A stretch of DNA of 25,080 bases from Scatosoma sp045588185 (lineage in GTDB: Bacteria > Bacillota > Clostridia > Christensenellales > Borkfalkiaceae): NCBI GenBank assembly GCA_045588185.1, contig JAZNDR010000071.1, forward strand, positions 1-25,080, read 5' to 3'. The stretch's first letter is position 1; every line of letters starts with the position of its first letter. A program made the position numbers and the translations under genes. The notes under the pieces were generated by a model that made no database searches, was not told where the DNA came from, and saw only the letters and a list, made by a program, of their open reading frames with translations. Shown here one piece after another: positions 8,226 through 15,156 of this stretch.

Positions 8226-10966
8226 TCAACTCCGTTTGGTCAAGCTCCAAATCATGCCAATTCTTTCCAACCTCTCAATTTGTTCTACAGACAATCCTTT
8301 ACGTGCCGAGCCGTTATAAGCCGACCTCTGATTGGAAATCCACGTTCCCAACCGATAACCGTCATCGCAAACAAATCCACTTGGAACGCGCAAATCGCCA
8401 TACTGCTGAAAATATTTTTCGGTGTGTTCATATCCAATCGCCCAAGGATCTTCAAACTCCCACACCATACCGATAGTGTCCAACTTCTCTATTTGCTCCG
8501 CAAGCAGTTTCCCATTCTTATAAGCGGTACGCTGTCTTTGAACCCATACGCCCAGATTTTTTCCACTGGCACTTGTATAACGCTTCGAGACATTTAAGTT
8601 CCCATTCACGTCAAAAAACGCTTTTGCTTCCAAATACTGCTCTTCCCAAGCAATGTCTTGTCTGGAAACATTCGGAAAAATCCCCATGGAATTCAATCGC
8701 TTAATTTGATCTTCTGTAAGCGTTTTTCCACCCTTGCTTTTACCATTCATACGTGCAACTTGCTCAGACAACCACCGTGCAAGCCAAACGCCTTCAACCA
8801 CATAATTTGCAGGAAGATTGACATTGCCGTGTTCACGATAATAGCGCTCCACAAGCGCAAACTTTTCATCCCATGGAACAACCGTCTTTATTTCCAAATC
8901 CAAAGCAAGTAATTTTTTCTTTCTACTTTCGGAAAGTATTTCAAATTTTTCTTTTTGCCTACGAATCCATCTCCCCAAACGACATCCGTCTTCGGTTACG
9001 TATGCAACCGGAATATCTAAATTTCCGTTCGCCTTTTTATAAGCGCACGCCGCTAAATAAGACTTTTCCCAAGCGGAATGATGCTTCCCTTCCCAGGCAA
9101 AATCCAGTTCGTCCAATTTTTGGATCTGTTCATCCGTAAGTTCGGTCTTTCTTGAGTCTTTGCCGTTCCGTACACTCCGTAGATTAGTAAGCCAATTTCC
9201 CAAGCGAACGCCATCATCCGTCACGTAATAAGTCGGCACGTCCAAGTTTCCGTATTTTGATGATACTCTACCGCCGCGTGATAATTTCTTTCCCACAAAT
9301 AATCGGGAACGGCCCATACCATACCGATTTTATCCAAAGCGCAAATACGTTCTTCCGTCAAATACGCACCTCGAAGCCCGCTTTTTCTAAAAGTCCTAAT
9401 TTGCGACAGCCACCGTCCCAACCGAACGCCATCATACTTTTTGTCATCGGTCGGTACCAGCAAATCTCCATACTCTTCGTAATATCGCTTCGCCGCCGTT
9501 TAATTCTTTTCCCATGCGATATCGCGAAAATTATCCCACACCATACCGATAGCGTCCAACTTCGCAATCCGTTTTTCATCTAAATTACCGTACTGCTCAC
9601 CACCCCGAACCTTTCGTTGCGTTTGTATCCATGTACCAAGGGAATACCCTTCTTCCGTCTTATAACGCTTCGGCACGTTCAAATCGCCGTGTTTTTGATA
9701 GTACGATCTCGCCTTTTGATACATCAAATCCCACGAAGCCGTCAACGTTTCGTTCAAACGCTCAAATAAAGCTTTGCAATCCCGAACCTCGTCGATAATA
9801 TGGAAATTCTCGTTGACGATCTCTTTGTCCAAACCGCTTGCACGGTAATAGCTCATCGCAACCTGCATTTCTTGCTCGATTGCACCAATGCTGTAAAGAT
9901 TTTCAATGTTATTGACAATATCGAAGATTACGGGGTCTTTCGATTTTGACGCAGATAAAGCTCGTCCTATTTGCTGTTTATAAATAATAGGCGACACAGT
10001 CGGGCGGAATAAAATAACACCGCTTACATCATCCACGTGTACCCCTTCATTCAACATATCGATACAGAACAACAATTTCAAATGCTCGCTATCGTCTTTC
10101 TTAAAGTCCGCAAAGGCTTTGCTTGTAGCAGGATCGTTGGAATACGCTGTGTAAATATGTGGTTCTTGATCCACCTTGCAAAACCATTCGGGGACGCGGT
10201 CTATCATTTCGTGCATATGCTCGAAATCCGCGCAAAACACGATATATTTCCCTGTTCTGTTCGCCATATGTTTATCGAACACAAGGTCCAAACCGTCCGC
10301 TTTTTCCAAAGCTCGGCGCAACGCTTCCAAATATTTTTCCGCGCTATCCCGAACCGCTTTGTTTTTGGCAACCTTGACTCTACGCTCATACCGTTTTAAG
10401 TCCTTTTGATAGGAAAACACGGAAAGTACGTATTTCGGCGGATTTAGAATCCCTCGCACAATCGCTTCACCCAACGTTATCTACGAAGCAACGTTCCCAT
10501 CGAACAGCTCGTTCGCCATATTGCGCTGATTATCCAAATACCGAATTGCCGTAGCGGAAAGCCCAAGAATTTTTGCTTGCTTATACGTAGTAAGAAGTCT
10601 CCAAACGCCCTCTCCCCACATTTCCGCGCCGCATCTATGAAATTCGTCCAAAACAATATAATCAGGGTGAATTTTCGCAAGCTCGACATCGCTCATCAAC
10701 ATCAATTTCGCATAAGTAAAAAATTCAATATTGGAAAGTGGTGAACCGCCTGCTTTTAAAAAATTCTCTATTTGCGTTTGAAAAATATATTCCGATGGAG
10801 AGAGCCAACAAACTTTCTTTTGCCTTTTGTCCATGCACAACTGAAATCCGATAAAGGACTTACCTGTCCCGGTTGGATGTACAACAGCCACCCGATTTTC
10901 CGTTTCAAACATCTCCAAAACGGCTTCGTATGCTATTCGATTGTGTTCAAAGAGCAAATTCCCCAT
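8226..10966 (-). pseudogene. DEAH-type helicase with seven helicase-associated (HA) repeats, inactivated
   Basis: N-terminal superfamily 2 core: Walker A PTGTGKS (31-37), Walker B VLDEFHR (about 105-111), motif III LSAT (136-139), then later motif VI QQIGRALSASKS. The C-terminal half is seven HA repeats (PF03457) of about 65-70 residues, each with a G-[ND]-[LV]-x-V-P core and a GxxLGxW core. Three lesions break it. The first is an in-frame TAG at 10481-10483 (between NVAS and ITLGEAI, probably from GAG). The second is an in-frame TAA at 9500-9502 (between AWEKN and TAAKRYY, probably from a Tyr codon). The third is a missing A in a four-A run near 9260, which shifts the frame inside repeat 3. 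An intact protein would be about 913 aa. The two nonsense changes argue for real decay. Confidence 0.9.
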
Positions 10967-11031
10967 ATCAATAAATGAACTTTTCCAAAAATTAAAGTTA
11001 CGTGTATTATTCTAATCCGTGTGCTTTAATC

Positions 11032-11060
11032 ATTATACCACCATTGACATTATATGTCAA
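11032..11060 (-). promoter_or_regulatory. Perfect consensus sigma-A promoter for helicase pseudogene/glycan operon
   Basis: On the minus strand TTGACA (11055-11060), a 17-base spacer and TATAAT (11032-11037). Both hexamers and the spacing are ideal. The -35 lies in a 17-bp inverted repeat TTGACATTATATGTCAA (11044-11060), a possible operator. A transcript would start near 11025, with a leader of about 58 bases before the helicase ATG. Confidence 0.85.
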
Positions 11061-11187
11061 GTGAATTTTTACTTTCTTCTCGCGCTTAGCCCTTCCTGCA
11101 AATTTTCTATGCAAATGGCTTAATCATCAATTTCTATAAAATAGTACGATTATCAAGCCTATAGATGCCCTTTTCCTTATTTTTTGT

Positions 11188-11210
11188 ACACGGATTAGAA
11201 TATTCCGTGT
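11188..11210. repeat. Inverted repeat with T-run, second inverted copy at 11008-11022
   Basis: ACACGGA (11188-11194) and TCCGTGT (11204-11210) form 7-bp arms round a nine-base centre, followed on plus by TTTTTT. The block is also bracketed by a ten-base direct repeat TTTTTTGTAC (11180-11189 and 11213-11222). Fifteen bases (ACACGGATTAGAATA) recur in inverted orientation at 11008-11022. It could be a plus-strand terminator or recombinase arm/core sites; it lies just after the integrase stop. The stretch 10967-11223 holds no gene that I can see. Confidence 0.5.
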
Positions 11211-11223
11211 GCTTTTTTGTACG

Positions 11224-12135
11224 TTATTGTAATAATTTCCCAAGCCGATTCATCATCTCCGCTTTGTGTTCTAACATAGAATGTGTATACCGTTTTAGTG
11301 TTACCGTAGGGTTTTTATGTCCCAAAAGTTCGGATAACGTCTTCACATCCATATCACACTCCAATGCTCTTGTTGCGAACGTATGCCGTAGAGAATGAAA
11401 GCCTTTATGCGGTATATCCAATCGCCTCAGAATCCTTTCAAAAGTTTTTTGATAAGAGCGAACGGGGACACCATGTCTGTATTCACCGCTTATTACGTAA
11501 TTTCCGCCACCCTGCTTTTTCCAATCTTTCAAATAAGCAATCAACTGTTTTGGCAGAGGAATTATTCGTTCCGACGATTGCGTTTTCGGTGCGTCTATCA
11601 CTTTTACGTACTCGACGTTTTGCCATGTATCGTGGCAGGACTTGGATATTTTTATCATTCCCTTTTGTAAGTCAATGTCCGACCATTCCAAAGCCATCAA
11701 TTCCCCTATACGCAAACCCGTATATAGGCATAGAACAATTCCAAGTAGCTTCGGCTTATTTTTCTCGAATATATACGCTTCGATTTTCCGTTGCTCCGTT
11801 TTAGAAAAACATTCCACTTGCTTTTCACGGCTTTTCGGGCGTTGTATGCAAGCCGTATACTGTTTTTCAACCAAGTTTAGCATTTCCGCGCGTTTTAGTG
11901 AAGATTTCAATACAGTAATCACGCCGTTAACGCTATTTGCAGACAAGCCTTTCCCTGATAGCGAAACAACAAATTCTTGCAACCCCACCGCAGATAAATC
12001 CGTCATATCCCTATCCCCAATTTTAGGGATAATATGTAAATCAACTTGACTTTTATATTTTTGATAAGTACGCTCTTTCACATATGGTTGAACATAATAA
12101 TTCAGCCACTTTTCCAACCATGCTTTGTATTCCAT
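11224..12135 (-). CDS. Tyrosine recombinase / site-specific integrase
   Basis: 303 aa. N-terminal SAM-like core-binding domain (about residues 1-90) and C-terminal catalytic domain with the full set of family residues: R142 in TGLRIGELMAL, the beta-hairpin Lys near K184, H247-x-x-R250 in HSLRHTFATR, H273 in LLGHKNPT and the nucleophile Y283 in KRYTHSM. Start ATG 12135 has AAAGGAG nearby. Without an extra arm-binding domain it is at the short end for element integrases. It probably drove entry of the adjacent genes; a promoter candidate lies at 12166-12194. The gene reads towards the helicase pseudogene. Confidence 0.92.
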   Translation of the reverse strand: MEYKAWLEKWLNYYVQPYVKERTYQKYKSQVDLHIIPKIGDRDMTDLSAVGLQEFVVSLSGKGLSANSVNGVITVLKSSLKRAEMLNLVEKQYTACIQRPKSREKQVECFSKTEQRKIEAYIFEKNKPKLLGIVLCLYTGLRIGELMALEWSDIDLQKGMIKISKSCHDTWQNVEYVKVIDAPKTQSSERIIPLPKQLIAYLKDWKKQGGGNYVISGEYRHGVPVRSYQKTFERILRRLDIPHKGFHSLRHTFATRALECDMDVKTLSELLGHKNPTVTLKRYTHSMLEHKAEMMNRLGKLLQ

Positions 12136-12165
12136 GTTTAACTCCTTTCACTCTTTATTATCTAT

Positions 12166-12194
12166 ATTTTAACAACTCCTCATCATCGCGACAA
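12166..12194 (-). promoter_or_regulatory. Candidate promoter of the integrase gene
   Basis: Minus strand TTGTCG (12189-12194), 17-base spacer, TAAAAT (12166-12171). Moderate match, correctly placed about 30 bases before the integrase start. Confidence 0.5.
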
Positions 12195-12198
12195 TATA

Positions 12199-12238
12199 AA
12201 AGCAGGCACACGAAAATTTCGCACACCTGCTTTTTTTT
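12199..12238 (+). terminator. Hairpin with T8 tail (plus-strand terminator)
   Basis: AAAGCAGG...CCTGCTTT outer stem, an internal CACA/CACA loop, an inner CGAAA/TTTCG stem, then eight T. It looks like an intrinsic terminator for rightward transcription, yet no plus-strand gene lies to its left. It may end antisense transcription or act as a bidirectional element at the integrase promoter. Confidence 0.5.
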
Positions 12239-12286
12239 ATATTCAATTTATTTATCTCCGTTTTCCCTTTCGGTTGTGGCTATGGT

Positions 12287-12430
12287 AGCATAGGATAACC
12301 CGAAAGTAAACGCAAAAAAATTCTTGCCTTTTTATCAATTGTTGCTTTATAAGAGCAACAATTTTTTTGTTTCTCGTTGACTTTCGGGAAGATTTCAACT
12401 CGTACATGGTAGGCCTCTTTATCCTATGCT
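12287..12430 (+). repeat. Nested inverted repeats enclosing a terminator hairpin, leader of the regulator gene
   Basis: Outer arms AGCATAGGATA (12287-12297) and TATCCTATGCT (12420-12430), 11 bp perfect. Inner arms CCCGAAAGT (12299-12307) and ACTTTCGGG (12380-12388), 9 bp perfect. Inside lies a terminator hairpin, AATTGTTGC (12337-12345) with GCAACAATT (12355-12363), followed by T-run to 12368. The block ends about 50 bases before the gene at 12479. It could be an attenuating leader, a small RNA or a binding platform. Together with the integrase promoter it fills 12136-12478, which has no other gene. Confidence 0.6.
12337..12368 (+). terminator. Intrinsic terminator inside the leader of the regulator gene
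   Basis: Nine-base-pair perfect stem AATTGTTGC/GCAACAATT with a nine-base loop, running into seven T. It is on the plus strand upstream of the gene at 12479, so it would stop short transcripts (attenuator) or end a small RNA. Confidence 0.65.
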
Positions 12431-12478
12431 CCTTTCCCCCTGCCCAAAAGGCAAAAGATAAAATCGGAGGTAAAACAA

Positions 12479-13090
12479 ATGCTTAACTACTCTAACCCCT
12501 ACGACGTATTATCGGAAACTATCTCTTTCGAAAACGTTCAACTGATGGGTGAAATGATCACTCTGAAATCCTTACGCGGTCGCTGTGCGTCTTCTCGCCA
12601 AGGTTTAGATTGGCTCTACGTTGGTGTTGTAAAAGACTTAAATCGTAGTAATGATGCCACTCACGTATTTTCGGATGCATATGACTTTGTGCAAAATGCC
12701 GTTTGTTTCTTGTGCGAATTCGTAGGTAAAAAATTGACCGACGTTTATATGGTGAAAAACGGTCGGGAAATCACCATTAAACAAGCTACGTATTTGCTGG
12801 TAGGTCGTAACATCGATAGAATGAGCAGGCATATTACTCGTCATTGCGATATCAACGAATATACAGAAGAACTGTCTGTGGAAATCGACCATTATCAAGA
12901 AAAAGATTACACGGAAGTGGATAACAGAATCGAACGTTTAGGATTAAAACCCCGTGATCGCACCGTATTGGATTGCTATATGGCAGGTCTGACTTGTAAT
13001 GAAATCGCAGAATTCCTTGACATCAGTCGTATCACCGTATGGCGTGGAAGAACTCGTGCGCAGGTAAAATATAAAGCGTTATTTTTCTAA
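12479..13090 (+). CDS. Sigma-70 region 4-like DNA-binding protein
   Basis: 203 aa. The C-terminal 45 residues form a region-4/LuxR-type helix-turn-helix: LKPRDRTVLDCYMAGLTCNEIAEFLDISRITVWRGRTRAQ, split here by the recognition helix around SRITVWRGR. The N-terminal 150 residues (LDWLYVGVVKDLNRSND, then KQATYLLVGRNIDRMSRHI) I do not recognise; no sigma region 2 is evident. Proteins of this size and layout occur on clostridial integrative elements as regulators. The GGAGG eight bases before ATG 12479 is ideal. The nested inverted repeats upstream may control it. Regulatory role is inference from the helix-turn-helix. Confidence 0.7.
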   Translation: MLNYSNPYDVLSETISFENVQLMGEMITLKSLRGRCASSRQGLDWLYVGVVKDLNRSNDATHVFSDAYDFVQNAVCFLCEFVGKKLTDVYMVKNGREITIKQATYLLVGRNIDRMSRHITRHCDINEYTEELSVEIDHYQEKDYTEVDNRIERLGLKPRDRTVLDCYMAGLTCNEIAEFLDISRITVWRGRTRAQVKYKALFF

Positions 13091-13105
13091 TTCAACGCGT
13101 ACATG

Positions 13106-13128
13106 CCCCTATCATTTTTGAATAGGGG
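13106..13128 (+). repeat. Hairpin between regulator gene and small ORF
   Basis: CCCCTAT and ATAGGGG (7 bp) round a nine-base loop, followed by TATTATG rather than a T-run. Possible weak terminator or mRNA-stability hairpin. Confidence 0.45.
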
Positions 13129-13172
13129 TATTATGCTTGTAATAAATAATATTACCTAAAAGGAGTACATTT

Positions 13173-13463
13173 ATGGATAAAACTTATTTTAGACTTACCG
13201 CATATTATCCTGCGGAAGACATTTCCTGCATTATGGATACTTACGGCAAATACGATGAAATCTGGCAATTTAGCGCACACCTTGTCAAGCTAAAATTCAA
13301 GATTATTGACGTGGCAGGAAAAGGACAATTCGAATACGGCAATATACCGCCGATAAAAGAAAAAAGCGACCAATTCATCCTGCGTGCTTGCACAAAAGGA
13401 AAGGTCGAAAAAGTTGACGGCGTTATTTCCATCAACGGCAGATATTATAAAACTTATAGATGA
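13173..13463 (+). CDS. Small hypothetical protein of the island
   Basis: 96 aa, not recognised. AAAGGAG seven bases before ATG 13173 is a strong ribosome binding site. The sequence is mixed and globular (YFRLTAYYPAEDISCIMD at the start, VISINGRYYKTYR at the end), without membrane segments or cysteine motifs. Its stop (TGA) overlaps the Shine-Dalgarno of the next gene, so the two are translationally coupled. Both end in a G-R-[YI]-[YF]-type motif, hinting at distant relatedness, which I could not confirm. Confidence 0.65.
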   Translation: MDKTYFRLTAYYPAEDISCIMDTYGKYDEIWQFSAHLVKLKFKIIDVAGKGQFEYGNIPPIKEKSDQFILRACTKGKVEKVDGVISINGRYYKTYR

Positions 13464-13472
13464 GGTAAAAAT

Positions 13473-13706
13473 ATGGCTAGAAAAGAAATATGCAAAAACG
13501 GCCTTTCAATAGCCTTTTCTTACGCTTTTAATGGCTTTGAAGTAAAATCCATCATTCGCGAAAATAGCGGCGAAATTTACGCCGTTTCCAACATTTTAAC
13601 CGACCGCGAAAAGTATCATAAACTTCGAATATACACCAACGCCAAAGGACAATACGTTCGTCTATACGGGCGTATTTTTTATTTAGAGAACCTTATCAAA
13701 TTATAA
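13473..13706 (+). CDS. Small hypothetical protein of the island
   Basis: 77 aa, basic, not recognised. GAGG seven bases before ATG 13473 and coupling to the preceding gene support translation. The fold looks beta-rich (EVKSIIRENSGEIYAVSN, then KGQYVRLYGRIFYL). No signal peptide or membrane helix. Small coupled genes after an element regulator are often excision, anti-defence or regulatory proteins; nothing here identifies which. Confidence 0.6.
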   Translation: MARKEICKNGLSIAFSYAFNGFEVKSIIRENSGEIYAVSNILTDREKYHKLRIYTNAKGQYVRLYGRIFYLENLIKL

Positions 13707-13734
13707 GCACGTTTCACTTTTATATACGCAAAAT

Positions 13735-13761
13735 GGCGGCTATCCTTTGCGGATAACCGCC
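13735..13761 (+). terminator. GC-rich hairpin after the plus-strand island genes
   Basis: GGCGG (13735-13739), TATCC, five-base loop, GGATA and CCGCC (13757-13761) form a 10-bp stem with one mismatch, followed by GTTTCCTT. Likely terminator for the 12479-13706 genes, with a poor T-tract. Confidence 0.5.
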
Positions 13762-13767
13762 GTTTCC

Positions 13768-13905
13768 TTATGATTGCGCATTGGGGATAATAAAAGTAAA
13801 TCCGAACCAGTCACTCGTAATAAGAATGTGGTTCGGATTATACGTCTTTGCGAAGTCTTGATGATTTGCACTACCCCATATTTTTTCGGTAAGTATTCGT
13901 ACCAC
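13768..13905 (-). CDS. Possible 45-aa ORF after the HEPN gene
   Basis: GTG 13905 to TAA 13768, twelve bases after the HEPN gene stop and in the same frame. It reads like real protein (TYNPNHILITSDWFGFTF, ending PNAQS) but there is no clear Shine-Dalgarno. An 11-bp inverted repeat AATCCGAACCA/TGGTTCGGATT (13799-13839 region) lies inside, and a plus-strand hairpin with T6 (13884-13919) overlaps its start, so the segment may instead be convergent terminator DNA. Low confidence. Confidence 0.3.
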   Translation of the reverse strand: MVRILTEKIWGSANHQDFAKTYNPNHILITSDWFGFTFIIPNAQS

Positions 13906-13919
13906 CGAAATAATTTTTT
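13884..13919 (+). terminator. Convergent hairpin with T6 tail
   Basis: TTTCGGT (13884-13890) and ACCGAAA (13904-13910) with a 13-base loop, then TAA and six T. It would stop rightward transcripts from the island genes before they run antisense into the HEPN gene. Confidence 0.45.
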
Positions 13920-14889
13920 AATCTTCTTTCTTTAAATCCTCTACTTTTAATTTCGGCAATAACTTCCAGCTATTAGATTGCAATCCCATTGCAATTTTAA
14001 TTCTTCCCATCATTGGAGCAGACAAATATTTTCCTAATTGTTCAATCCGCAAATCCAACTCAGAGATAAAACCAGCAAACTCTATAGGCGGAAGCAAATA
14101 TTTACAACAAATCAATAACGCTAAAAAATCGTTTCGACCGAATTTTATCTCGCCTTTTGCATTCTTTGCAATACACAATTTTTTCGTAATTGTTAATTGA
14201 GTAGATAATCGAGTTTTAGGTAAACGAGCACAAAAAGTTCTTTCGCCATGCGCTACTATATTTCTATACGATACAACAACTTCAAGCATATTGGCAAGTT
14301 GCGCTGCCGTAATATTGTAATTACTAGCAATCACTTCTTTCGCTTCGTCTATCATATTTTTATAAAAAATAGAAATCGTTCCAAAAGATAATGCTCGAAT
14401 AAGCACCCACATAGGCACGTGACCATGCGCCTGATAATTATGAGCTATATATTCTCTATATTTATTTGAATTACGATTTAATGCATCCGTTATTGTTGTG
14501 TTACATTCTTCAATTAAACGAGTCACCGCAGCAATAGAATTTGCATTGTTTGAAAAGCAATTCGGCTGTAAATAAGTTTTTTCGTCAACCCCATGGACTC
14601 TACTAAACTCATGTGCTATTAATGCCTTAATGTGAGATTCAATGGACGAAGTATACTTATATACAATACTTCTTAAATCCTTATCAAACGCAAACAAATG
14701 GCAAATATCCTCAAAGGTTGTTCCTTTGTAAAATTTATGATTTACTTTGAAATTAGGAGAATATCCATTAATTACGTTGTAATACCCTTCCAATTTCAAA
14801 AACTCAATTGCACTCGGCTCATCGTTGATTAAAAGTCCTTTTTCTCTTAACTTTTCAATCTGTTGTTCATAGGTAAAAAATTCTTTCAT
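13918..14889 (-). CDS. Abi_2 / AbiF-AbiD family HEPN abortive-infection protein
   Basis: 323 aa from ATG 14889; a TTG at 14901 would add four residues, but homologues start near KEFFTYEQQIEKL. The family signature is clear: TYEQQIEKLREKGLLI, then YYNVINGYSPNF, SSIESHIKALIAHEFS and the HEPN RNase motif R-x4-H in YRNIVAHGERTF (R209 and H214 by the chosen start). HEPN proteins are metal-independent ribonucleases; Abi_2 members cause growth arrest or death of phage-infected cells. The coding sequence starts 24 bases after the second hairpin of RNA copy 1, so the structured RNA forms its 5' leader. The RNA is probably its antitoxin or guide (inference from family context). Ribosome binding site is weak, which suits control by the leader. 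Confidence 0.88.
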   Translation of the reverse strand: MKEFFTYEQQIEKLREKGLLINDEPSAIEFLKLEGYYNVINGYSPNFKVNHKFYKGTTFEDICHLFAFDKDLRSIVYKYTSSIESHIKALIAHEFSRVHGVDEKTYLQPNCFSNNANSIAAVTRLIEECNTTITDALNRNSNKYREYIAHNYQAHGHVPMWVLIRALSFGTISIFYKNMIDEAKEVIASNYNITAAQLANMLEVVVSYRNIVAHGERTFCARLPKTRLSTQLTITKKLCIAKNAKGEIKFGRNDFLALLICCKYLLPPIEFAGFISELDLRIEQLGKYLSAPMMGRIKIAMGLQSNSWKLLPKLKVEDLKKED

Positions 14890-14912
14890 GTATGCATCCA
14901 ATATAAAGAATT

Positions 14913-14970
14913 AGGGAGCCCCATAAATGGAACTCCCTGCAGACCTCGGTCACCCAAGGTTCTTTCCGTA
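14913..14970 (-). ncRNA. AbiF-associated structured RNA, copy 1
   Basis: Read 5' to 3' on minus: UACGGAAAGA (14970-14961), an 18-nt hairpin A (14960-14943; 7 bp, GUGA loop), CUGC (14942-14939), and a 26-nt hairpin B (14938-14913; 12 bp with AU-UU-AU apex and two G-U pairs). The layout is identical to copy 2, with different stem bases. The U-G pair in hairpin A and U-G pairs in hairpin B become mismatches on plus, so minus is the transcribed strand. A promoter at 14976-15005 would start transcription right at the UACGG. I recall conserved RNAs reported next to Abi_2/AbiF genes; this looks like one, not verified by a covariance model. Confidence 0.8.
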
Positions 14971-14975
14971 TGATT

Positions 14976-15005
14976 ATAATACCACAAATATTTACCTTCT
15001 GTCAA
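14976..15005 (-). promoter_or_regulatory. Promoter of RNA copy 1 and the HEPN gene
   Basis: Minus strand TTGACA (15000-15005), 18-base spacer, TATTAT (14976-14981). The expected start is at about 14970, the first base of the conserved RNA block. The promoter lies in the gap between RNA copies 1 and 2. Confidence 0.7.
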
Positions 15006-15046
15006 CTAAAATTAAATAATTATTAAAATTTTTTATAAAAACGGTT

Positions 15047-15104
15047 GAGGAGCTTTATAAATAAAGCCCCTCGCAGTCTTTACTTCCGTAAAGATCTTTC
15101 CGTA
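15047..15104 (-). ncRNA. AbiF-associated structured RNA, copy 2 (tandem)
   Basis: Same order and exact element sizes as copy 1: UACGGAAAGA (15104-15095), 18-nt hairpin A (15094-15077; UCUUUAC/GUAAAGA with GGAA loop), CUGC (15076-15073), 26-nt hairpin B (15072-15047; 12 bp, one G-U, AU-UU-AU apex). Offset from copy 1 is 134 bases. Hairpin B is followed by AACCGUUUUUA, so copy 2 could terminate as an independent small RNA. An extra hairpin TAGAGC-UUUU-GCUCTA (15118-15103) overlaps its 5' end. I see no convincing promoter; it may be read from the gene ending at 15157. Confidence 0.75.
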
Positions 15105-15156
15105 GAGCAAAAGCTCTAGTTATTATTATGCTTTTCTTATAAGATTTTATGCTAAA

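Noticed and set aside
8226..10966. Stop-codon recoding in the helicase
   Set aside because: Both TAG and TAA occur in frame along with a frameshift, and neighbouring genes end normally with the same codons. Decay is simpler.
14913..15104. The two RNA elements as a two-repeat CRISPR array
   Set aside because: Stem sequences differ between copies, spacing is 134 bases, and no cas gene is present. Conserved structure with variable sequence is the reverse of a CRISPR repeat.
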